Below are positions 1-6,370 of a stretch of 13,866 bases of DNA, piece after piece. Where the stretch lies: assembly GCA_934746185.1 (NCBI GenBank), contig CAKVEY010000024.1, positions 1 through 13,866 on the forward strand. Direction: 5' to 3'. Position 1 is the first letter of the stretch. Every line of letters starts with the position of its first letter. Made by a program: the position numbers and the translations under genes. The notes under the pieces are model-generated. The model was not told the origin of the DNA. It worked only from the letters and a program-made list of their open reading frames with translations, and did not search any database. The DNA comes from an uncultured Clostridia bacterium (lineage in GTDB: Bacteria; Bacillota; Clostridia; Christensenellales; UBA1242).

Positions 1-8
1 GCTCTTTT

Positions 9-37
9 ATATTACCATTTTATTTTTCCTTTGTCAA
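9..37 (-). promoter_or_regulatory. Sigma-A-type promoter reading off the left edge
   Basis: On the minus strand a perfect -35 TTGACA lies at 37-32, followed by a 17-base spacer and a -10 TAATAT at 14-9. Transcription would begin near position 2 and leave the window, so the gene it drives is not visible. The region upstream of the -35 (41-114) is a run of regularly spaced T-tracts (A-tracts on the promoter strand), which would suit an UP-element or a curved upstream region. Confidence 0.55.
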
Positions 38-40
38 CAC

Positions 41-114
41 TTTTTTTAACTTTTTTAAAAATTTTTTCGGTTTTTTTTATTTTTTTTGATTTTTTATAGA
101 TTTTTTTAATTTTT
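41..114. repeat. Phased T-tracts, probable curved DNA
   Basis: T runs of five to eight bases occur at 41-47, 51-56, 62-67, 71-78, 80-87, 90-95, 101-107 and 110-114. Their centres are about 9 to 11 bases apart, close to one helical turn, which is the pattern expected for intrinsically bent DNA. The block sits directly upstream of the minus-strand promoter at 9-37 and downstream of the thrS terminator. No gene is visible in 1-193. Confidence 0.5.
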
Positions 115-140
115 GGCAATATTTTGACGCAATTTTAATA

Positions 141-167
141 AAAAATCCACCTAATTTGTGGATTTTT
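141..167 (-). terminator. Rho-independent terminator of thrS
   Basis: A perfect 10-bp stem (AAAAATCCAC at 141-150 with GTGGATTTTT at 158-167) encloses a 7-base loop. In the minus direction it ends in a T run, 26 bases past the thrS stop codon. The flanking sequence is A/T-symmetric, so it could also stop plus-strand transcription. Confidence 0.85.
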
Positions 168-193
168 TATTTTTATATAAATTTTAAAAAGGA

Positions 194-1933
194 TTATTTA
201 TAATTTTTTATTTCATTTTGAAGTCTATTTACAAAATCTTCAAGTTTAATGTTTGGAGTATTTTCATTACCCCTACCACGAATTGAAATAGTATTACTAT
301 CTTTTTCGCCATCGCCAACAATAATCATATATGGAATTTTACTACCTGCTGCTTCACGAATTTTATATCCAATCTTTTCATTTCTATCATCGAGTTCGGC
401 TCTAAATCCTAGGTCTATTAGTTTATCATATATGCTTTTAGCGTATTCTTGTTGTGCTTCGCTAATATTTAACACTTTTACTTGTACAGGACATAACCAA
501 ACTGGTAAAACGCCTTTTGTTTCTTCAAGTAAGAAAGCAACAAAACGGTCTAATGAACCTAAAATTGCTCTATGAATTACAACTGGTCGTACTTTTTGAT
601 TATTTTCGTCTACATATTCAAGTTCAAATTTTTCTGGTAGTTGATAATCTAATTGAACAGTAGAAAGAGTTACATCGTGTCCTAATGCACTTTGTACTTG
701 TACATCAATTTTTGGTCCGTAGAAAGCGGCTTCGCCTTTTGCTTCGTAAAAATCTAAGTTGTTATCTTTTAAAATTTTTCTTAAAGCTGTTTCGCTCTTT
801 TCCCACAAACTATCATTGCCGAAATATTTTTCTGTATTTTTTTCATCTCTTAAAGATAAACGGAATTTATATTTAGTAAAACCAAAATCTTCGTAAACAT
901 CTAATATTAATTTGATAACATTTTCAACTTCGCTTTCAATTTGGTCTGGTCTGCAAAAGATATGAGAATCATTTTGAGTAAAAGCTCTCGCTCTTTCAAT
1001 GCCACAAAGAGAACCTGCCCCTTCAAATCTAAAATCGTTTGCAACTTCGGCTATTCTTAATGGTAAATCTTTATAAGAATGTAAAAAATTTTTATAAATC
1101 ATCATATGATGTGGACAATTCATAGGTCTTAAAACATATTCTTCATCATCTCTTTTCATTGATGGAAACATATCTTCGTGATAATGGTCCCAGTGTCCAG
1201 ATGTTTTATACAAATTAACATTAGCAAGTGATGGTGTCATAACGTGTTTATAACCAAGTTTTAGTTCTTTATTAGTTATATAATCGCTTAATGCTCTACG
1301 AACTACAAATCCGTTAGGTAGCCACATAGGAAGTCCTCTACCTACTAAATCCGAAAACATAAATATTCCTAATTCTTTACCTAATTTTCGATGGTCACGT
1401 TTTGCTGCTTCTTCCATTAAAGCATTATATTCTGCAAGTTCTTTTTTGCTGGCAAAAGCATATACATAAATTCTTTGTAACATTTTATTTTTTTCACTGC
1501 CACGCCAGTAAGCACCAGCAACTTTCGCAATTTTAAAGCCCATATTTTGCAATTTACTAGTATTATCTACGTGTGGACCTCTACATAAATCAACAAAATC
1601 ATTACCAGTATAATAAATAGAAACAACTTCATTTTCAGGCAATTCATTTATTATTTCTACTTTATAAGGGTTATCTTTAAATAATTCAAGTGCTTCTTTT
1701 TTAGAAATCTCTTTACGAGTAAATGGTTCACTACTGTTTATTATTTTTTGCATAGATTTTTCTATTTCTGCAAAATCGTTTGGCGTAATAGTTTTCATAT
1801 CAAAATCATAATAAAATCCGTTATCTATTGCTGGCCCTATTGTTAATTTAGCGTTAGAATCCCATTTTAAAATTGCTTTTGCTAAAACGTGAGCCATACT
1901 ATGCCTACTCATCATTAATTGTTCATTATCCAT
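194..1933 (-). CDS. thrS: Threonyl-tRNA synthetase lacking the TGS domain
   Basis: Class II aminoacyl-tRNA synthetase that charges tRNA-Thr with threonine in the cytoplasm. The 579-residue product begins directly in the editing domain: H11-SMA-H15 forms the HxxxH motif and C117-RGPH supplies the second editing motif. The catalytic core follows, with C273 (in MNCPHH), H324 (in NDSHIF) and H454 (in VVIHRAILGS) at the positions expected for the zinc ligands, then AFYGPKID and the C-terminal anticodon-binding domain (about 475-575). Common bacterial ThrRS is about 640 residues and starts with a TGS domain of about 60 residues, which is absent here. This is not a start-site error, because the T-box terminator ends only about 20 bases upstream. 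An AGGAG site precedes the ATG. Expression should respond to uncharged tRNA-Thr through the T-box leader. A monocistronic unit closed by a strong terminator; TGS-less ThrRS is also known in Mycoplasma-type genomes. Confidence 0.97.
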   Translation of the reverse strand: MDNEQLMMSRHSMAHVLAKAILKWDSNAKLTIGPAIDNGFYYDFDMKTITPNDFAEIEKSMQKIINSSEPFTRKEISKKEALELFKDNPYKVEIINELPENEVVSIYYTGNDFVDLCRGPHVDNTSKLQNMGFKIAKVAGAYWRGSEKNKMLQRIYVYAFASKKELAEYNALMEEAAKRDHRKLGKELGIFMFSDLVGRGLPMWLPNGFVVRRALSDYITNKELKLGYKHVMTPSLANVNLYKTSGHWDHYHEDMFPSMKRDDEEYVLRPMNCPHHMMIYKNFLHSYKDLPLRIAEVANDFRFEGAGSLCGIERARAFTQNDSHIFCRPDQIESEVENVIKLILDVYEDFGFTKYKFRLSLRDEKNTEKYFGNDSLWEKSETALRKILKDNNLDFYEAKGEAAFYGPKIDVQVQSALGHDVTLSTVQLDYQLPEKFELEYVDENNQKVRPVVIHRAILGSLDRFVAFLLEETKGVLPVWLCPVQVKVLNISEAQQEYAKSIYDKLIDLGFRAELDDRNEKIGYKIREAAGSKIPYMIIVGDGEKDSNTISIRGRGNENTPNIKLEDFVNRLQNEIKNYK

Positions 1934-1953
1934 AATTTTCTCCTTTTAAAAAC

Positions 1954-1981
1954 AAAAAATCCTTTACAAGTTAGTAAAGGA
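1954..1981 (-). terminator. Regulated terminator of the thrS T-box
   Basis: On the minus strand CCTTTAC (1980-1974) pairs with GTAAAGG (1967-1961) around a 6-base loop and is followed by six T. The same CCTTT is the 3' strand of the antiterminator, so the two hairpins exclude each other. Confidence 0.88.
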
Positions 1982-2158
1982 CGATATTTTACCGTGGTTC
2001 CACCTTTTTTCAAAATGCTGTTGCATTTCCTTATTAATATTTATATATAAATCATTATTAAAGTGGTTTCATAACTATTCTATCTTAAGTCTTTCAGCAA
2101 CCGACTCTTCTCTTTGCGAATCAAATAGCACTACTTGTCTTTAACTATTAAATATAAA
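1954..2158 (-). promoter_or_regulatory. T-box riboswitch, threonine-specific, controlling thrS
   Basis: Transcriptional T-box leader that senses uncharged tRNA. Reading the minus strand: Stem I elements include AGAGAAGAGTCGG and TTGCTGA (about 2115-2094). A specifier loop GAA-ACC-A follows with ACC, a Thr codon, at 2067-2065. A Stem III hairpin (AAATGC-aaca-GCATTT) lies near 2029-2012. The T-box sequence AGGTGGAACCACGG ends at 1992. The antiterminator pairs AAAGG with CCTTT and ACG with CGT around a 7-base bulge TGGAACC. The bulge bases UGGA (2002-1999) would match a tRNA ending in UCCA, that is discriminator U. The competing terminator lies at 1981-1954. Specifier, bulge and downstream gene all agree on threonine. 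Confidence 0.93.
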
Positions 2159-2165
2159 CAAAATT

Positions 2166-2194
2166 ATTTTACTTAATAAAATTTTTTTTGTCAA
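2166..2194 (-). promoter_or_regulatory. Promoter of the thrS T-box transcript
   Basis: Perfect -35 TTGACA at 2194-2189, a 17-base spacer and -10 TAAAAT at 2171-2166. Expected transcription start is near 2159, just before Stem I. T-tracts at 2198-2221 (A-tracts on this strand) lie immediately upstream of the -35 and could act as an UP-element. No clear terminator separates murI from this promoter, so murI read-through may also enter the T-box. Confidence 0.8.
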
Positions 2195-2237
2195 CTATTT
2201 TTTTAGTTTTTTTTATTTTTTAAAATTTATACAAATA

Positions 2238-2963
2238 TTAATTATTTAAAGCATATTTTAAAAAACTTTTTAAGTGTTTATTATATTTTGAAGTATGTAT
2301 TTTAATTGTTTGCTTTTTAGATTTTGTTTTAGGTAAAACTTTTTTTACTTGTTTTATTATTCCTTTTATTGCGTCATAAAATTTTATTTTACCATATAAA
2401 ACTTTGCTTATTTCTTTTTTTATAAAATAATAATGGGTGCAACCTAAAACCACATTTTTGTAATTATTTTTAGGAATTTGTCTTTTTAAACCTTTAATAA
2501 TCTCTTCCCTATTTATAAAATCGTTATCTAAAAACGTTGCAATATTTTTTAAAGGCACAAATGTAAATTGTTTATTATTTTTATATTTTTTTAATAATTT
2601 TGAATATTTTATTGTGCCATTAGTTGCTAGCACTAGGGTGTTTTTATTATTTTTTACACATTTTATTGGTGGTTCGGTTCCAACAATTTTAATAGGAATA
2701 TTTTTCCTTACAAAATTTATTGTAGTTGCCGTTAATGTGTTGCAAGCAAATATAATTAATTTAATTGAATACTTTTGCATATATTCATTTATTAATTTTA
2801 AAATATGTTGTTTTAAAACTTTTTTCGTTTTATTGCCATAAGGAGAAATACTATTATCGGCAAGATAAATAAAACTTTCATTTACAAAAACATCTTTAAG
2901 TTTTTTTAAAACACTTATTCCACCTAGTCCACTATCTATAACTAAAATATAACTTCTTTTCAT
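2238..2963 (-). CDS. murI: Glutamate racemase
   Basis: Converts L-glutamate to D-glutamate for peptidoglycan synthesis, a cytoplasmic cofactor-independent reaction that uses two cysteines. The 241-residue product shows the family signatures in order: IDSGLGG with D10 and S11, PYGNKT at 41-46, FACNTLTA with catalytic C74, and LGCTHYYF with catalytic C175 and H177. It is somewhat shorter than the usual 260-270 residues, very rich in Lys, Ile and Asn, and has a divergent C-terminus, so it is a fast-evolving member. No Shine-Dalgarno sequence is visible before the ATG at 2963, and the only promoter-like match (TTTAAC/CATAAT) would start transcription within a few bases of the ATG. It is flanked by the coiled-coil gene's terminator upstream and the thrS promoter downstream. 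Other Asp/Glu racemases share this fold, but the motif set and presence in a walled Gram-positive favour MurI. Confidence 0.9.
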   Translation of the reverse strand: MKRSYILVIDSGLGGISVLKKLKDVFVNESFIYLADNSISPYGNKTKKVLKQHILKLINEYMQKYSIKLIIFACNTLTATTINFVRKNIPIKIVGTEPPIKCVKNNKNTLVLATNGTIKYSKLLKKYKNNKQFTFVPLKNIATFLDNDFINREEIIKGLKRQIPKNNYKNVVLGCTHYYFIKKEISKVLYGKIKFYDAIKGIIKQVKKVLPKTKSKKQTIKIHTSKYNKHLKSFLKYALNN

Positions 2964-2972
2964 AATATTTAT

Positions 2973-3001
2973 ATTATGATTTTTTATCTTTTATAGTTAA
3001 A
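2973..3001 (-). promoter_or_regulatory. Possible weak promoter of murI
   Basis: TTTAAC at 3001-2996, a 17-base spacer and CATAAT at 2978-2973 on the minus strand. The -35 match is poor. It is listed because it is the only candidate between the upstream terminator and murI, and it would leave a leader of only a few bases. Confidence 0.25.
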
Positions 3002-3010
3002 GCAAATAAA

Positions 3011-3040
3011 AAAAGCGAAATCTATTCGATTTCGTTTTTT
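3011..3040 (-). terminator. Terminator of the coiled-coil gene
   Basis: A 7-bp stem, CGAAATC (3016-3022) with GATTTCG (3028-3034), and a 5-base loop. A-rich and T-rich flanks make it usable from both sides. It sits 15 bases beyond the stop of the upstream coiled-coil gene and 48 bases before murI. Confidence 0.82.
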
Positions 3041-3055
3041 ATTATTTATTGTTTA

Positions 3056-4435
3056 TTATTCTTGACTACCATTGTCAGTACTATCAGTACCTTCAACGCC
3101 ATCAGTAGTGTCGCCATCGTTACCAGTTGAGTTTAAAACTTCTTTTACGTGAGCAATTTTTTCTTGTAAAGCATTAATGTCGTTTTCTAAATCTTGTGCG
3201 TTACGAGTTAAAATTTCATTTGTTCTTTTTAATACTGGATAACGGTCTTTATTAGCGTCCATAACTTGTTGACAATGTTCAACAGATAATCTTAAACCAT
3301 TTAATAATTCAACTTCTTCATCAAGTTTTTGTTGTTTTTCTGGATCAGTAACATTATTAACGCCTAAAATTACCATTTTCTTTTTAGCAACGATTGCTTC
3401 TCTTCTTCTTAATTTATCTTGGTCTGCTTCTAATGTTCTTGCAATTCTTGCTAGTGGAATATATTCTTTTTTATTTTGTTTTAAATCTTTTTCGTTTTGT
3501 TTTTGTCTATCAAGTAATTTAGTTAATTCTTCTTCTAAATCAGTTAAAGTTTCAGTTGTAATTTCTTCTTGTGGTTTTTCTTCTAATGCTTTCTTTAAAC
3601 TTTCGACTTCTTGTTTAGATTTTTCTTCAAGTTCTGCACTTCTCTTTTGTTCGTCATCTAATTTTTTATTTAATTCTTCAACCATTGCTTTTAACTTTTC
3701 AATTTCTTCGTTATTAGCGTTGTTTTCAACTTTTTCGGCTTGAGAAATAATTTCTTCTACATTAGATTTTTCTTCGTTTAATTCTTCAGTTTTTTCTTCT
3801 GGAGTTTTTTCAACTTCATCTTCGTCAAAATCAGGTTCAATTTCTTGTTCTTGAACGAATTTATTTCTTGCACGCATATTTTTTTCTTTGATTGCTTTTA
3901 AGATTTCTTCAATACTTTTATCGTCGTCATCTTCATCATCTAAGAAATCAAAATCGTCGTCTTCACCTTTTTCGTTTAATTCAACTTGTGGATTATTCTT
4001 TTTGTTTTCTTCGTCTGCGATTTCTTTTTCAACTTCTGGACTAACTTTGTTAATGAAAGTGAAATCATCGTTAACTTCGGTTACTGGTTCTTTTTCTTGA
4101 TTTGCTTCTAATAATTTTTGTTCTTCTTCGGCTTTGTTAAAGTCAATATTATTATTAGTTTCTTCACTATTTTGTTTTTCAGTATAATCTAGTGCTGGTT
4201 GATTATTTTGTAAATAATAATTATCCATTTCCTTATTATATTGCATTAACATTTCATTGTCTTTATCTGTGTTTTTACGATTTCTAAAAAATAGAACTCC
4301 CCTTTTACCATCAATACAACCTAATGTTAAATCTACTAATAGTAAAACAATAAAGCCAATTGCTAAGGCTAAAACGATTATTGCTAAAACATTTAATATT
4401 GCAGTTCCTATACTACTACTTAAAATTAATGACAT
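3056..4435 (-). CDS. Membrane-anchored acidic coiled-coil protein, function unknown
   Basis: A 459-residue protein I do not recognise. Residues about 10-34 form one hydrophobic segment with no convincing cleavage site, followed by basic residues (DGKRGVLFFRNRK), which suggests N-out/C-in topology with the bulk in the cytoplasm. Residues 50-230 are low-complexity and acidic, including an Asp/Glu block at about 157-173. About 230-310 and 330-440 are heptad-like coiled coil rich in Glu, Lys and Leu, and the tail is a Gly/Thr/Asp linker. A longer in-frame reading from TTG at 4480 is possible but wrong: that codon lies inside the promoter, upstream of the expected transcript start. The ATG at 4435 has an AGGAGA site six bases upstream. 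Monocistronic, with its own consensus promoter and terminator. The layout recalls membrane-tethered scaffolds such as EzrA- or DivIVA-like proteins, but no signature supports naming it. Confidence 0.85.
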   Translation of the reverse strand: MSLILSSSIGTAILNVLAIIVLALAIGFIVLLLVDLTLGCIDGKRGVLFFRNRKNTDKDNEMLMQYNKEMDNYYLQNNQPALDYTEKQNSEETNNNIDFNKAEEEQKLLEANQEKEPVTEVNDDFTFINKVSPEVEKEIADEENKKNNPQVELNEKGEDDDFDFLDDEDDDDKSIEEILKAIKEKNMRARNKFVQEQEIEPDFDEDEVEKTPEEKTEELNEEKSNVEEIISQAEKVENNANNEEIEKLKAMVEELNKKLDDEQKRSAELEEKSKQEVESLKKALEEKPQEEITTETLTDLEEELTKLLDRQKQNEKDLKQNKKEYIPLARIARTLEADQDKLRRREAIVAKKKMVILGVNNVTDPEKQQKLDEEVELLNGLRLSVEHCQQVMDANKDRYPVLKRTNEILTRNAQDLENDINALQEKIAHVKEVLNSTGNDGDTTDGVEGTDSTDNGSQE

Positions 4436-4468
4436 ATTTTTCTCCTTAAAAAGTAAATTTGTAGTAAA

Positions 4469-4497
4469 ATTATAAATCAAAAATATCTAGTTGTCAA
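4469..4497 (-). promoter_or_regulatory. Consensus promoter of the coiled-coil gene
   Basis: Perfect -35 TTGACA at 4497-4492, exactly 17 bases, and perfect -10 TATAAT at 4474-4469 on the minus strand. The start would be near 4462, giving a leader of about 27 bases with AGGAGA before the ATG at 4435. It predicts strong constitutive expression. Confidence 0.9.
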
Positions 4498-4527
4498 TAC
4501 CTAATTTTATAATATTTTGAAAAATTT

Positions 4528-5730
4528 TTAACAAATTCGGTTCTTAGATTTTACGTACGCTACTATTGACGCAACAACTACTGCTAAAACAAATAATGAA
4601 ATACCAATAATTACTACAATTTTTTTATTTATATTTGCTGGTTCATAATAATTTGTACCGATTTTTTGGTCCTTATGCCCTTCAAAAATTAAACTATGAC
4701 CTTGTGCTGTTGGGTGTGGGTCAATAACTCTTGATATTACTTTTTCCAAAGAATCAGCGTCAGTAACTCCTGCCAAATCACCCATTGTTAATTTATCAAC
4801 TCTTGTATTTACATAGTTTTCATAGTCTGCACCTAAATTTAGTTTATCATTAAATTTTTTGTAAGAATTAACTAAATAGAAAATTTTTTTATCGGTAAGA
4901 GTTTGAGTCCTATCAATTTCATCTTTCAAAATTCTATTTAAACCTTTAAATTCTACTTCATTAGCATTTAAAGCAATTTCTGTTAAAGCAGAAATTTTAT
5001 ATAATTTCTCTTGCGTGATTCCTGCCATACTTAGAATTGTAGCAACTTCATTATTAAGTTCCATTATTTCGTAAACATAAGGATTATAAATAGTAGTAAA
5101 ATAAACTTCACTATTTTCATTTAAACCATAAATTAAATCTAATAATTCTTGAAATTCTGTTCTAAAATTACTAACTTGAACTTTAACAATAGTTTCTAAA
5201 TTTTCATAAGGTAAAGAACCATTAAAATAATTTGGCAATAAATCTATCATTTTGCCTAAAACATTATTTGCACCAATACTAACTGTAAAAGTTTTTGCAT
5301 TTGTAAAAATATCGTAAATTTCTTGATTTGTAAAAGTGTTATATTTTGCATTAGTACTTGCTGGGTCTTTGCATTTATAACTAGCGCCATTGCAAAAGCT
5401 TTTTAAAAAGTCGTTTAAATCTTTACAGGTATAACCTTGGTGAGAAAAATTATAACCTTTATTGTATTTATATGATGAAGTTAAATAATTGTAAACTCTT
5501 TGTGTGTAACTTTCATTAATAAAGTTGTATGCGTTTTCTGCTTTTTTTGTAAACTGCCCATCATCTCTTGTAGTTAAATCTATTGCGTAACCTTCTGCAA
5601 TACTATCACCTAGAGCAACATATATTTTATCTAAATTTTTGTTATCATCAGCAAAAACAGTTATGCTTGGAACAAAAAACGCTGAACATAATATAATTAA
5701 TAAACATACAAAAATTTTTAACTTTTTCAT
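4528..5730 (-). CDS. Secreted, membrane-anchored SGNH/GDSL-family hydrolase
   Basis: A 400-residue exported esterase/lipase-fold protein. Residues 1-27 are a signal peptide (KKLK, hydrophobic core, cleavage likely after TVFA). The SGNH blocks are visible: GDS with nucleophile S43 in ALGDSIAEGY, a block II glycine near G99 in SHQGY, block III as SIGANN with N155, and block V as DPHPTAQGH with D337 and H339. An insertion of about 150 residues between blocks III and V is mostly helical. Residues 371-393 are a C-terminal transmembrane segment followed by a short basic tail (KSKNR), so the catalytic domain should face outward as a type I membrane protein. AAGGGG precedes the ATG. Substrate unknown: candidates are O-acetyl groups on wall polymers or lipids. 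No terminator is obvious before the next gene's promoter. The catalytic fold is confident, the substrate is not. Confidence 0.88.
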   Translation of the reverse strand: MKKLKIFVCLLIILCSAFFVPSITVFADDNKNLDKIYVALGDSIAEGYAIDLTTRDDGQFTKKAENAYNFINESYTQRVYNYLTSSYKYNKGYNFSHQGYTCKDLNDFLKSFCNGASYKCKDPASTNAKYNTFTNQEIYDIFTNAKTFTVSIGANNVLGKMIDLLPNYFNGSLPYENLETIVKVQVSNFRTEFQELLDLIYGLNENSEVYFTTIYNPYVYEIMELNNEVATILSMAGITQEKLYKISALTEIALNANEVEFKGLNRILKDEIDRTQTLTDKKIFYLVNSYKKFNDKLNLGADYENYVNTRVDKLTMGDLAGVTDADSLEKVISRVIDPHPTAQGHSLIFEGHKDQKIGTNYYEPANINKKIVVIIGISLFVLAVVVASIVAYVKSKNRIC

Positions 5731-5794
5731 ATTTTACCCCTTAAATTTAAAGTTTACACTTAAATTGCACAATAATTCATTATATTTATATATT

Positions 5795-5822
5795 ATTATA
5801 TCATTTTAATTAAAATAGACAA
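5795..5822 (-). promoter_or_regulatory. Promoter of the SGNH hydrolase gene
   Basis: TTGTCT at 5822-5817, a 16-base spacer and TATAAT at 5800-5795, preceded by TGA (TGATATAAT), on the minus strand. It lies back to back with the ssrA promoter, with only 17 bases between the two -35 boxes. Confidence 0.65.
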
Positions 5823-5839
5823 AATAATTTTAAAATATA

Positions 5840-5869
5840 TTGACTAAAAGTTTGTTAGTATTATATAAT
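5840..5869 (+). promoter_or_regulatory. Promoter of ssrA
   Basis: TTGACT at 5840-5845, an 18-base spacer and TATAAT at 5864-5869 on the plus strand. The primary transcript would start near 5876, leaving a short leader for RNase P to remove at 5885. Confidence 0.75.
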
Positions 5870-5884
5870 AATTATGTTTATTTT

Positions 5885-6229
5885 GGGGACGATTTGGTTT
5901 TGACAGGTTATTTAGGATAAGGTTAAGCACGCTGTGAGGCAGTTTCACATAAATAAGGCAAACAAAATAAACGCAAATAATAATTTAAAAGCCGCTGCTT
6001 GCTAATTTAAAAGTAGTAATTTTATTAAACTCTCCCACTAGGGTTTAGTAAGGTTTTAATTTTTAGTGGTAAATTAAATAAATTGCCTAGTTTGTTTAAT
6101 TGATTTTAGGCTCGTAGCAATAATTTTTTAGAATTTATTTATTGTTATTAAAGCAAAAATTTTATAAGCGTGTAGAAGTATTTTATTACATTAATCTGGA
6201 CGCGGGTTCAATTCCCACCGTCTCCACCA
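5885..6229 (+). ncRNA. ssrA: Transfer-messenger RNA (tmRNA)
   Basis: One-piece tmRNA of 345 bases that rescues stalled ribosomes with SmpB and tags the nascent chain. The tRNA-like ends are clear: GGGGACG at 5885-5891 pairs with CGTCTCC at 6219-6225, followed by A and an encoded CCA at 6227-6229. The T-loop is TTCAATT within GCGGG...CCCAC, with one C-A mismatch (6203/6217) where related tmRNAs usually pair. The tag reading frame most likely runs from GCA at 5958 to TAA at 6003-6005 and reads ANKINANNNLKAAAC, ending in Cys instead of the usual ...AA. Own promoter upstream and terminator downstream. The only plus-strand gene in the window. Confidence 0.95.
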
Positions 6230-6236
6230 AAAAAAA

Positions 6237-6265
6237 AGTATTGATTAATTTCAATACTCTTTTTT
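6237..6265 (+). terminator. Bidirectional terminator of ssrA and the def-rlmN operon
   Basis: A perfect 8-bp stem, AGTATTGA (6237-6244) with TCAATACT (6251-6258), and a 6-base loop. It is followed on the plus strand by CTTTTTT and preceded by a run of A, which gives a T tract on the minus strand. It can therefore end ssrA from the left and rlmN transcripts from the right. The 105 bases between it and rlmN (6266-6370) are plain AT-rich sequence with nothing I can identify. Confidence 0.88.
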
Positions 6266-6370
6266 ATAATTATATAAATATTCTTTATATAAAACAATTT
6301 ATTAAATAATATATAAACAATCCAAATTATGCAAAATTTATTATTATAATATTTTTAATATTGTAAAATA

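Noticed and set aside
41..114. T-tract array as a CRISPR or satellite repeat
   Set aside because: No repeated unit with spacers; only homopolymer runs in helical phase.
249..575. Plus-strand open frame antisense to thrS (and similar plus-strand frames elsewhere)
   Set aside because: Shadow of a confident minus-strand gene; no ribosome site or recognisable domain.
4436..4480. N-terminal extension of the coiled-coil protein starting at TTG 4480
   Set aside because: The codon overlaps the spacer and -10 region of a perfect promoter, upstream of the transcript start; the ATG at 4435 has AGGAGA.
5957..5980. Alternative tmRNA tag frame starting GGC (GKQNKRK)
   Set aside because: It stops after seven residues and is entirely polar, unlike any usual tag; the GCA frame has typical length.
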